A stretch of 64,000 bases of DNA from Sporosarcina sp. 6E9 (GTDB taxonomy: Bacteria; Bacillota; Bacilli; Bacillales_A; Planococcaceae), in the NCBI RefSeq assembly GCF_017921835.1, contig NZ_JAGEMN010000001.1, positions 2,163,874 through 2,227,873 of the forward strand, written 5' to 3'. The translations under genes and the position numbers were made by a program. The notes beneath the pieces were generated by a model. That model saw nothing but the letters and a program-made list of their open reading frames with translations. It was not told where the DNA came from and did no database searches. Shown piece after piece: positions 53,642-61,600 of this stretch (position 1 is the first letter of the stretch; each line of letters opens with the position of its first letter).

Positions 53642-54799
53642 TTGTTTAAAGAATTCCTAATCGCTACCTATTTGTTTCTAACAAAATCAGTCTTCGCGAT
53701 TGCTAAGCTCTTCCCCATTCGGAACAAGTTCGTTTTTGTTTCTAGTTTTGGGGATAACGTCGATTATGTGGCGCGTGAGGTTCTTCGTCAGCAATCGGCT
53801 GATGTGGTGATTTTGCGGTCACGTAAAAGTAATTATTCGTTTGGTCAGTTGGATATAGATGCGCGACGAATCATTTCTTTTGATAGCTTGAATATAATTC
53901 AGTATGTGAAGAGTATTTATCATTTGGCGACAGCTCGGCATGTTTTTGTTGATAATTATTTTGCATTTTTAAGTGTGATGAATTTTAAGACTGGTGTTGA
54001 GTGTATTCAACTTTGGCATGCTGCGGGGGCTGTGAAAAGGTTTGGAATGGAAGATCCGACTTTTTATGACCGGACTGTTTCTGCACAGAAACGATTCAAG
54101 AAAGTGTATGCGCGGTTTGACAAGGTTGTTGTCGGATCTGATGCGATGATACCTGTTTTTAAAAAGGCTTTTAATATAAAAGATGAGCAATTTTTGAAGA
54201 CCGGGATTCCACGGACGGATTTTTTCTTTGATGAAGCGGCAAAGTCTACTGCGATTAGCGAGGTCTATGCTGCCTATCCGGAGATTGCATCGAAGAAGGT
54301 TATTTTATATGCACCTACGTTTCGCCGTGATGAGTTGGAAGGTCAGGAAATTGGACTTGAGGTTGAGAAAATGACAGCCGAGCTAGGACCTGAGTATTTG
54401 TTGTTAATACGCATGCATCCGGCTGTTAAAATGAATTTTGTGGACACTGGGTTGGCTGGTGTACTTGATGTTTCGGCGTATCGAAATGTCAATCATTTGT
54501 TGTTGGTGACGGATTATTTACTCTCTGATTATTCGTCGATGCCGTATGAGTTTGCGTTATTGAATCGTCCACAGATCTTTTTTCCGTATGATTTGGAGTC
54601 TTATGAGGAAGAAAGCGGCTTTTGGTCTTCTTATGACGAAGTCGTTCCGGGACCCATTGTGCAATCGACGGATGAGATTATCGAATTAATTCGCCAGGAT
54701 GATTTTGATCTAGAAGAGATTGCTGCGTTTTCTAGTCGATGGAATCGCTATTCTGCGGGAAGATCTGCGCGTGAGCTGGTTGATTATTTAAAGAAATAA
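53642..54799 (+). CDS. tagB: Teichoic acid glycerol-phosphate primase TagB-like
   Basis: A 385-residue CDP-glycerol glycerophosphotransferase. TTG at 53642 after AAGAAGG. It has an N-terminal amphipathic or hydrophobic stretch (FLIATYLFLTKSVFAIAKLF) for membrane association. The motif QLWHAAGAVKRFGM replaces the HGTPLK form seen in the TagF-like paralogues; this WH-x-x-GA-x-K-FG form is typical of TagB primases, which add the first glycerol phosphate to the ManNAc-GlcNAc-lipid linkage unit. Other motifs are VVGSDAMIPVFKKAF, TGIPRTDFFF, ILYAPTFRRDE and LLSDYSSMPYEFALL. It is followed after 29 bases by a capA-like gene in the same operon. tagA and tagO are not in this window. Confidence 0.87.
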   Translation: MFKEFLIATYLFLTKSVFAIAKLFPIRNKFVFVSSFGDNVDYVAREVLRQQSADVVILRSRKSNYSFGQLDIDARRIISFDSLNIIQYVKSIYHLATARHVFVDNYFAFLSVMNFKTGVECIQLWHAAGAVKRFGMEDPTFYDRTVSAQKRFKKVYARFDKVVVGSDAMIPVFKKAFNIKDEQFLKTGIPRTDFFFDEAAKSTAISEVYAAYPEIASKKVILYAPTFRRDELEGQEIGLEVEKMTAELGPEYLLLIRMHPAVKMNFVDTGLAGVLDVSAYRNVNHLLLVTDYLLSDYSSMPYEFALLNRPQIFFPYDLESYEEESGFWSSYDEVVPGPIVQSTDEIIELIRQDDFDLEEIAAFSSRWNRYSAGRSARELVDYLKK

Positions 54800-54828
54800 T
54801 AAATATCTATCTAAAGGGGGGCAATCAA

Positions 54829-55914
54829 ATGAAAAGGATAATATTGTTCTTAGTTCTTTTGTTTTTAGTTGGCTGTTCTGATAAAGAAGTGGTTTCTGTA
54901 CCGGATGATTTTTCTGGAAAGGCGACAACCGAAGTGTCTTACCACACCCCTCCCTCCCGAATGACCATCGGCATGATCGGGGACATATTATTGCATAATC
55001 CGCTATTCACATACGATGATTATGCCTATTCATTCGCGGAAGTAAAGGATTCTCTGGAGTCAATTGATTTTTTATTGGCCAATCAGGAGTCGATGCCTGC
55101 GGGGGATATTTTCGACTATAGTGGGTATCCGGCTTTTAATAGTCCAGCGCATATCATTAAAGGGTTGCAAGATGTTGGTGTGGATATGGTTTCGATTGCA
55201 AATAATCATACGTTGGACCGTGGGGAAAAAGGGACGTTGGCGGCGATTGAAAACATTAAATCTTATGACATGCCTTATGTCGGTGCGTATACGTCCTTTG
55301 AGGATCAAGACGAGCTGCGGATTATGACCGTAAATGACATTACGATTGGTTTTTTAGCGTATACGTATGGGACGAACGGGATTCCGACGCCTGAGGGGAA
55401 AGATTATTTGGTTGCGCGAATTGATCCGAAGCGTATTTCACGTGAGGTTAAAGCGATGAAAAAGTTGGTGGATGTTGCGGTTGTTTCGATGCATTGGGGA
55501 AATGAGTACGAGCTTTCTCCCAACCAAACGCAGAAGGACCTGGCACAGGTGATTGCGGATGCGGGTGGAGATATTATTTTCGGCCATCATCCTCATGTGT
55601 TGCAGCAGTTCGATTTGTTGGAAGGCGAAAATGGTAATTCGACGCATGTTTTTTATTCGTTAGGGAATTTCTTTTCAGGGCAAAAGTTTGAGTATACGGA
55701 TATCGGCGGCATTGCGCGTTTAACTGTGGAAAAGAATCCATCGAATGCGGTTTCCCCAATTACAATTAGTGAACCTTCCTTTTTTCCGACGGCTGTTGTG
55801 AAAGATGCGAAGGGTGTGTTTCGAGTTGTGCCGCTGAAGAGTGTCGAGGCGGAAAAGATTGTATCGAATGATTGGGTCATCGATCATATGAATGCTGTCC
55901 TATTCGCGGAGTAA
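54829..55914 (+). CDS. CapA-family lipoprotein (metallophosphoesterase-like)
   Basis: A 361-residue lipoprotein. ATG at 54829 after AAAGGGGGG; lipobox LVGC with Cys16. The CapA/PGA_cap domain covers about 45-340: MTIGMIGDILLHN (metal site), FLLANQES, SIANNHTLDRG, VVSMHWGNEY and FGHHPHVLQ plus SLGNFF. CapA proteins support poly-gamma-glutamate capsule export or anchoring. No capB or capC is present here, so a role in another surface polymer or as a phosphatase is also possible. It is co-transcribed with tagB. Confidence 0.88.
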   Translation: MKRIILFLVLLFLVGCSDKEVVSVPDDFSGKATTEVSYHTPPSRMTIGMIGDILLHNPLFTYDDYAYSFAEVKDSLESIDFLLANQESMPAGDIFDYSGYPAFNSPAHIIKGLQDVGVDMVSIANNHTLDRGEKGTLAAIENIKSYDMPYVGAYTSFEDQDELRIMTVNDITIGFLAYTYGTNGIPTPEGKDYLVARIDPKRISREVKAMKKLVDVAVVSMHWGNEYELSPNQTQKDLAQVIADAGGDIIFGHHPHVLQQFDLLEGENGNSTHVFYSLGNFFSGQKFEYTDIGGIARLTVEKNPSNAVSPITISEPSFFPTAVVKDAKGVFRVVPLKSVEAEKIVSNDWVIDHMNAVLFAE

Positions 55915-55961
55915 GCTGTCGAACTCACACTATTTGTAATATAATTGTAATGAAAATGTTC

Positions 55962-55989
55962 TTGTTAAATTTTCCTTTTGAGGTAGAAT
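55962..55989 (+). promoter_or_regulatory. Possible promoter of the LysM-NlpC/P60 gene
   Basis: TTGTTA (55962-55967), 16-base spacer, TAGAAT (55984-55989), 45 bases before the start codon. Confidence 0.4.
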
Positions 55990-56034
55990 GAGAGAATGAT
56001 AGAGATATCGGAAAATTTATGAGGGGGAACATGA

Positions 56035-57114
56035 TTGAAAAAAACCGTTTTTTCTGTAATGGCAACTACTGCCCTTGCAACGATGATTGCTGTTGGTGAC
56101 GCGGATGCTTCAACAGATACATACAAAGTAAAATCTGGTGACTCCCTATGGAAGATTGCCTTGAATCATAATGTTTCTGTTAATAATATAAAAGCTTGGA
56201 ATAATTTAAATGGGGATATAATCTTCCCGAATCAAAAACTTGTTGTGACTGCGGGTTCGACGGCAATAACTACGCCGAAGGCACCAGCTGCTTCAGCGCC
56301 TGTTGCGACGACGAGCAGTACGTACACGGTTAAACGTGGCGATACGCTTGGCGCGATTGCTTCAGCTCATAAAACGACCGTTGCGAAGTTGGCGTCGTTG
56401 AATAATATTAGAAATGTCAATGTCCTTAGTATCGGACAAGTGTTGAAGGTTGAGAATGCAAAGGCTGGAACGACTCCGCCTGCACAAACAAAACCTAATG
56501 TGACAGCGCCTGCTAAACCGGCGGCCCCTTCTACTAAGGCGACGACGTATACAGTTGTGCGCGGCGATACGCTTTCGCATATTAGTGCACGTTTTGGTGT
56601 GCCAATTAGCGAGATTATGAGAGCGAACGGCATTACGTCACATATCATTCATGTCGGTCAAAAACTTAAGTTGAACGGCGGTACGGATAAGGTTTCGAAT
56701 CCTAAACCGACTACACCTCCTGCATCTGCTTCGGGTATTAGTGCTTATCCAAACGTTATAGCTACAGCGCAATCTTTGCGCGGTGTTCCTTATGTATGGG
56801 GCGGCCAGACACCTAGCGGGTTCGACTGCAGCGGGTTCATTCACTATGTTTATAATAAAGCAGGCGTTTCCATGACGCGTACGAATTCGATTGGCTATTT
56901 CAGCAGATCGTTTTATATCGACAATCCACAACCGGGTGATTTGGTATTCTTTAAAAATACATACCAAAAGGGTATTTCTCATTTGGGCGTTTATTTAGGA
57001 AACGGGAACTTCATTCATGCGGGTTCTAAAGGTATTGCGATTAATAATGTAAATGATGCCTATTGGAAAGATAAGTTTGATAGTTATAAGCGATTTTATA
57101 GTGTTGCTGATTGA
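56035..57114 (+). CDS. Peptidoglycan D,L-endopeptidase with three LysM domains (NlpC/P60)
   Basis: A 359-residue secreted hydrolase of the LytE/LytF/CwlS type. TTG at 56035 lies seven bases after GGGGG; an overlapping ATG at 56031 is out of frame. Signal peptide about 1-26. LysM domains at about 29-71 (YKVKSGDSLWKIA), 97-139 (YTVKRGDTLGAIA) and 172-213 (YTVVRGDTLSHIS), separated by Ala/Pro/Thr linkers. NlpC/P60 domain 240-359 with Cys265 (GFDCSGFIHYVY), His316 (GISHLGVYLG) and His328 (FIHAGS). It cuts the D-Glu to diamino-acid bond in stem peptides, probably in cell separation or elongation. It is monocistronic, with its own terminator. Confidence 0.96.
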   Translation: MKKTVFSVMATTALATMIAVGDADASTDTYKVKSGDSLWKIALNHNVSVNNIKAWNNLNGDIIFPNQKLVVTAGSTAITTPKAPAASAPVATTSSTYTVKRGDTLGAIASAHKTTVAKLASLNNIRNVNVLSIGQVLKVENAKAGTTPPAQTKPNVTAPAKPAAPSTKATTYTVVRGDTLSHISARFGVPISEIMRANGITSHIIHVGQKLKLNGGTDKVSNPKPTTPPASASGISAYPNVIATAQSLRGVPYVWGGQTPSGFDCSGFIHYVYNKAGVSMTRTNSIGYFSRSFYIDNPQPGDLVFFKNTYQKGISHLGVYLGNGNFIHAGSKGIAINNVNDAYWKDKFDSYKRFYSVAD

Positions 57115-57132
57115 TTAAGTGAAGGTTATAGA

Positions 57133-57171
57133 GGTTCATGGACGGGTGATTCCGTTTGTGGGCCTTTTTTT
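57133..57171 (+). terminator. Intrinsic terminator after the LysM-NlpC/P60 gene
   Basis: 13-bp stem rich in G-U pairs (GGTTCATGGACGG / CCGTTTGTGGGCC), 6-base loop, then seven T. Confidence 0.75.
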
Positions 57172-57199
57172 GTGGTTTATTTGTGGGGTGGGTTGTGGG

Positions 57200-57354
57200 T
57201 TTGGTCGTTTCAGCGTATGCTTTGGTCGTTTGAGTACACTCATTAGTCGTTTGGAGTAGGCTTTGGTCGTTTGGGTACACTCATTAGTCGTTTGGAGTAG
57301 GCTTTGGTCGTTTGGGTACACTCATTAGTCGTTTGAAGTGGGTTTTGGTCTTTT
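57200..57354. repeat. Array A: eight GTCGTTT-core units every 20-21 bp, including three 41-bp tandem copies
   Basis: Cores start at 57204, 57225, 57246, 57266, 57287, 57307, 57328 and 57348 (the last is GTCTTTT). Spacings are 21, 21, 20, 21, 20, 21 and 20. Units 2-7 form three tandem 41-bp copies (57220-57260, 57261-57301, 57302-57342) that differ by one or two bases, each joining a TTTGGTCGTTTG half and a TTAGTCGTTTG half. Confidence 0.9.
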
Positions 57355-57491
57355 CGCCGGCAATTTTATTGTTTAGTGGCGTTGGGAAGTATGCACAAGT
57401 GGATAAGTTTTGCGCGCATAGTATGTACCGGCTTCAACAATTAAAAGCATTTTTTTGTTTTCTTGAACCTATTCATGTATAAAAATATGGC

Positions 57492-57565
57492 TTTAGTCGT
57501 TTAGACGATGGTGTTGATCGTTTAGGGAACCACTTTGGCCGCTTTGATGGTGGGTTTGGTCGTTT
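57492..57565. repeat. Array B: four degenerate GTCGTTT-core units, exact 21-bp period
   Basis: Cores at 57496 (GTCGTTT), 57517 (ATCGTTT), 57538 (GCCGCTTT-like) and 57559 (GTCGTTT), all 21 bases apart. Confidence 0.75.
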
Positions 57566-57586
57566 CGAGGTGTGCGATGCTGGCGT

Positions 57587-57626
57587 GGAAGGATTTACAC
57601 GGTAAATTGTAGGTGCAAATCCTTCC
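57587..57626. terminator. Hairpin after the lipoprotein amidase gene
   Basis: 10-bp perfect stem GGAAGGATTT / AAATCCTTCC with a 20-base loop, five bases from the amidase stop codon. There is no T tract on the minus strand, so it may be an RNA-stability structure or weak terminator. Confidence 0.45.
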
Positions 57627-57630
57627 CCAG

Positions 57631-58305
57631 TCAAAATCCAATTTTTGCCCACTCGAATAATGAGCCGGGATCGGATTTTCGGTCGGGTGCATATTCATCG
57701 TGACCAATTATATGTTCTCTATCATTCTTTACTGCTGGGTATCTTTTAACTATGTCAGTGATTAAATTATGTAGAGTTTCGTACTGTGCTTCGGTGAATC
57801 CAATATGTGACTCGGGAATTAATTCATAATCCTCGGTAGGTAAAATTGAACTCATTTCTTCTTTTGTTCCAATTGCCATCATTTCGATTCCAATTGAATA
57901 CTTATTTAGCTGATCTTCATAGTGTGGAAAGTTCTTTAAATTACCTTTCCCCGCGTGATAGGCAATGCGATTCTCTGGTACCAGAAGATAGATTTCGCCT
58001 TCTCTTCCGATTATATAATGGGCTGAAACGCCGTAATCGATGAAGATTTCACGAACATCGTTAGCGTTATAAGGGTCCACAGGATTTTCAGCTGCATTAC
58101 TTGTAAAATGAATCATTACTTTTGTGATTGGTGTGGTTCTCTCTTCAGAATTTTTCAGTGGAAGAAGGTAATTAATCGTTGGTAGGCTCGTTTCTGTTAT
58201 CGGATAAGCAAGTATTTCTACTTCTTTACTTGGTACGATTTCATGAGAGCAGCCCATGATGATTAATAACAGTGTGATTAAAACAGTATATAGGGTTTTC
58301 TTCAT
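57631..58305 (-). CDS. Lipoprotein N-acetylmuramoyl-L-alanine amidase (Amidase_2)
   Basis: A 224-residue zinc amidase anchored to the membrane by lipidation: signal MKKTLYTVLITLLLIIMGC with lipobox Cys19. The Amidase_2 fold covers about 55-220, with His66 (VMIHFTSN), a conserved SAHYIIGREGEIYLLV strand, IAYHAG, SIGIEMM and the C-terminal ligand set His202 and Asp212 in GHDEYAPDRKSDPG. It would act on peptidoglycan or on released muropeptides near the membrane. The ribosome site AAAGGA is about 12 bases from ATG, which is long, so translation may be modest. A promoter with an overlapping dyad lies upstream. Confidence 0.92.
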   Translation of the reverse strand: MKKTLYTVLITLLLIIMGCSHEIVPSKEVEILAYPITETSLPTINYLLPLKNSEERTTPITKVMIHFTSNAAENPVDPYNANDVREIFIDYGVSAHYIIGREGEIYLLVPENRIAYHAGKGNLKNFPHYEDQLNKYSIGIEMMAIGTKEEMSSILPTEDYELIPESHIGFTEAQYETLHNLITDIVKRYPAVKNDREHIIGHDEYAPDRKSDPGSLFEWAKIGF

Positions 58306-58383
58306 TTACTATCTGAGTCCTTTCTATTAACTGTTTTAATGAACCTTTTTGCAACTTAGGTAGGAATATCACAATTAACTTTA

Positions 58384-58413
58384 ACTATACAACGTTGTCT
58401 GGAAACTAGACAA
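58384..58413 (-). promoter_or_regulatory. Probable promoter of the lipoprotein amidase with an overlapping dyad
   Basis: Minus strand -35 TTGTCT (58408-58413), 18-base spacer, -10 TATAGT (58384-58389). A dyad TTGTCT-N7-AGACAA (58395-58413) covers the -35 and part of the spacer and could be an operator. Confidence 0.45.
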
Positions 58414-58456
58414 GATTTAGTGTGGATTCGTCTCTGGGGTTATTCGTGAGGGTGGG

Positions 58457-58551
58457 TTTGGTCGGCTAGACGGGCGCTTTGGTCGTTTGGAAGCGGGCTT
58501 TAGTCGTTTCGACGGGTGGATTGGGCGTTTGAGCGGCGGCTTTGGTCGTTT
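58457..58551. repeat. Array C: five GTCGTTT-core units, exact 21-bp period
   Basis: Cores at 58461 (GTCGGCT), 58482 (GTCGTTT), 58503 (GTCGTTT), 58524 (GGCGTTT) and 58545 (GTCGTTT), every 21 bases. Between cores the sequence is G-rich (GGAAGCGGGCTTTA, CGACGGGTGGATTG). Confidence 0.85.
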
Positions 58552-58574
58552 CGTTGTTTTATTGGTAAAAAATG

Positions 58575-58612
58575 AAAAAGGAGACTATGCCGTTTTGGCA
58601 TAGTCTCCTTTT
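58575..58612 (-). terminator. Intrinsic terminator after the choline-binding-type S8 protease
   Basis: Minus strand: 16-bp perfect stem beginning AAAAGGAGACTATGCC with a 4-base loop, followed by a T tract. Confidence 0.9.
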
Positions 58613-58617
58613 CTGTT

Positions 58618-61600
58618 TTAAGCTGTTCCGATTAGTACACCATCGCTATCGAAGTGATACATTTTCCCTTTAATCTTCACCCAACCCGTTTGCATAACGC
58701 CTTTGTTGTCGGTGTAGTAAGTGTTTCCACTGTCGTAAATCCAACCGACTTGCATTGCACCGTTGTTGTGGTTGAAGAAATATCTGTTCGACTGATGATC
58801 TACCCAACCGGATTGTCTAACGCCGTCATCGTTGAAATAGTAAGTGTCGCCTTTGATTTTCAACATGCCGGTTTGTATAACGCCTTTGTTGTCGGCGTAG
58901 TACGCATCGCCATCAACGAAAATCCAGCCGGTTTGCATGGTGCCGTTGTGGATGTTGAAGTAGTATTTGTTCGATTCATACTCCACCCAACCAGTCTGTC
59001 TGACGCCGTTATCGCCGAGATAGTAAGTGTCGCCTTTTACTTTTACCATACCCGTTTGCATAACGCCTTGGTTGTTAAAGAAGTACCATTTAGACAGGAT
59101 TTCATACCAGCCTTTGACTTTTTTACCGTCTGAATCTAGATAATACGTTTTACCGTCTTTGTGGAACCAACCAACGTCGCCTTCATTGGCACCGCCGCCG
59201 TCATCAATCGATTCGACTGTAATTCTGCCGTCTGCTTCTTGTCTTGTTGTATTGCCAGCTGCGTCTGTTAATTCTACAACGATGACTGCTCCGTCAACAG
59301 TGATATTCGGAACAACCCATGTTGTGCTGTAAACGCCTGGTGATACTTCTTCGATTGGCAAGCTTGTTGAAGACTGTAAATTCAATTGTGCCGGAATTTG
59401 TACAGTAAAGCTTGCTGTTCCGCCTTCTGCATCACTTGTGAATGAAATGTCTACTTCATCGCCAGGATTGACTGTTTGATTGGCTGATGGTTGTAGATTT
59501 TCGATTGTCGGTGCATTCCACTTTGCTGTAACCGTAACTGATTTCGTCTCAGTGTTTCCAGCTAGGTCGTATGCGACGACTGTGATTTCATTCGCGCCTG
59601 CGTCTAGAAGAATTCGTTTCGAGTAGTTGCCTTCGTTAACAGCTACTTTCGATCCGTTCACTTCGACGTAGTCGAGATTTTCGTCTGCTGCAGTTCCTTC
59701 AACAGTGACTGATTCACGGTTCGTGACGTCTCCGTCTACTGGATTCGTGATTGTTAATGTCGGCTTAACTGTATCTAGCGTGATGGTTACTGGTTCGGAT
59801 GAGCCAGCTGCATCTCCGTTAAATAGTGTTGTGGCCACAAATTCGTTATCGCCTTCTGTTAAGTTTGTCTCGATTGAGAATGCGCCATCGTCACCAATTT
59901 CAGCTGTCGCGACTTCTTCGCCGTTGTTGTTCAGCTGGATTGTTGTTGTTGGTGATGCTTCTCCTTCGATTGTGACTGTTTCTTCATTCGTGATATAGCT
60001 TTCTTCTGGTGTCGTAATGACCGGAGTCGTGATTTCATAATCCACGCGTGCACGGATCATGTAGTTCCCTTCTTCTGCTGGTGCTGCTGACCAAGTACCG
60101 CTAACAAACTGGTAACTGCGTTTTGCGTTCGGACTGTCTTCATCCGTTGCAAGACCTGGTGTATTCGGATTTGCTCTTGTTTGAATGTAAACCATGTAGA
60201 AATCGCCATCGACAATGATGTTGTGATCTCTTAGGTCTACCGTTGTCCATGTGCCGTCACGTAATGCCGTGCCGTCGATTGGACCTGCTAATTTCGTGCC
60301 AGGCATGCCATCTGCACCTGCATCCCATACTTCGACTGCAAATTCAGTTCCGCCTGGTACTGGCCATTCTGTATCCCAGAAACGGAATACGCCGTCCGTT
60401 ACGATTGCAGAATCTCTTCCTTCAGGTAGAGACATTTTAACTGCCCAACCATTTCCTGCATCGTAGAAAGCACGTGCGTTTTCACCAGTTCCATCGTCAT
60501 AGCCAATTTCGCCGCCTGGATACGTGTAATACGGATCAAGCTCGACATTGACTTCTGTCGGATCGGAACCGATGGTGATTTCAACTTCTTGACTGTGGAA
60601 ATTAAGCGCCATTACTTTTAGCGTATAGCTTCCTTCGTACGCAGTCAGTGAGAAGTTTCCATCTGCATCTGTTTCTACTGGTTGAACATTTGCATCTTCG
60701 ATTAGTAGAAGTGTTGCATCTGCGATTGCGTTGCCTGTTTCACTGTTTGTAACTTGTCCAGTGACAGTGCCTTGATCCAGCTCATCTAATGTGAAATTAG
60801 CAAGTGTTTCTTCGCCGTCCGCGATGGATACAGTTTGTTGTTTCGTTTCGTATCCGTAGGCTCCTGCTTCCACTGTGAACTCTCCAACTGGGAGTGTAAG
60901 TCTATAGGATCCGTCAGCCGGATTCGTAAAGACAGTTCTTCCGTTTTCGAGAACAGTAACTTGTGCGCGAATTGGAAGTGCTGTTGGTGCTGTATTTTCT
61001 TTTCCTTTTTCAATGCCTACTTTTTCTTTTCCTAATTCAATTCCCAATTTATTGGCAGATGCCTTGATAACGCTCATTGACGAGGCTGTTGTTTGACTTG
61101 ATGTGTTGGAAAGACCTACATCATCAATATACCAACCCGGTCGGACGACGCTGCCATCAGAGAATGCTTCGAAACCGACATAGACGCGTTGACCGCTATA
61201 TGCGGAAAGGTCGATTTCTATATCCGTCCATTCTGTTGTCACGCCTTGGAATTTTTGTAGTCGATTCCAGGTTACTTGATCCGTGGAAATCACGACATGA
61301 CCGTAATCCCAAGCTGTGCCCGATGTAGATTGCTCGAAGTTATGCCAGTTCTTGAATGTCAGGAAGGCATCTCCTTCAGGCAAATCGATTGCAGGCATAA
61401 CTAGTGTTGCGTTCATATTCGCTAGATAGTCGCCTGCTAGGTTTGTTGCATAAACATTTTCACCGGATGCTGCCCCGTTTGGACCGGATGTCGGAACGCC
61501 CATTGCCCAAGTGTTGTTCGCTCCGAATGAATACCAACCCGACGGTGAGCTTTCAAAGTCTTCAAAGTACCCGACTGTGATACCTGGTATTACTTCGACT

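Larger units (their letters stand above)
57115..57630. other. 516-base convergent intergenic region with two phased repeat arrays
   Basis: It lies between two genes that converge. It contains the LysM-NlpC/P60 terminator, array A (57200-57354), array B (57492-57565) and a hairpin (57587-57626). No gene is supported: the minus-strand frames here are made of repeat units and have no ribosome sites. Confidence 0.7.
58306..58617. other. 312-base intergenic region with promoter, dyad, array C and a terminator
   Basis: It contains, from left to right, the amidase promoter with a dyad, phased repeat array C (58457-58551) and the terminator of the S8 protease. No gene is seen. Confidence 0.7.

Noticed and set aside
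57041..57321. Minus-strand open frames of 61-79 residues over array A
   Set aside because: They consist of translated repeat units, overlap the end of the NlpC/P60 gene and its terminator, and lack ribosome sites. A decayed coding origin is mentioned as an alternative in the findings.
57220..57342. Tandem 41-bp repeats considered as a CRISPR array
   Set aside because: The copies are contiguous without variable spacers, there are only three, and no cas genes are near.
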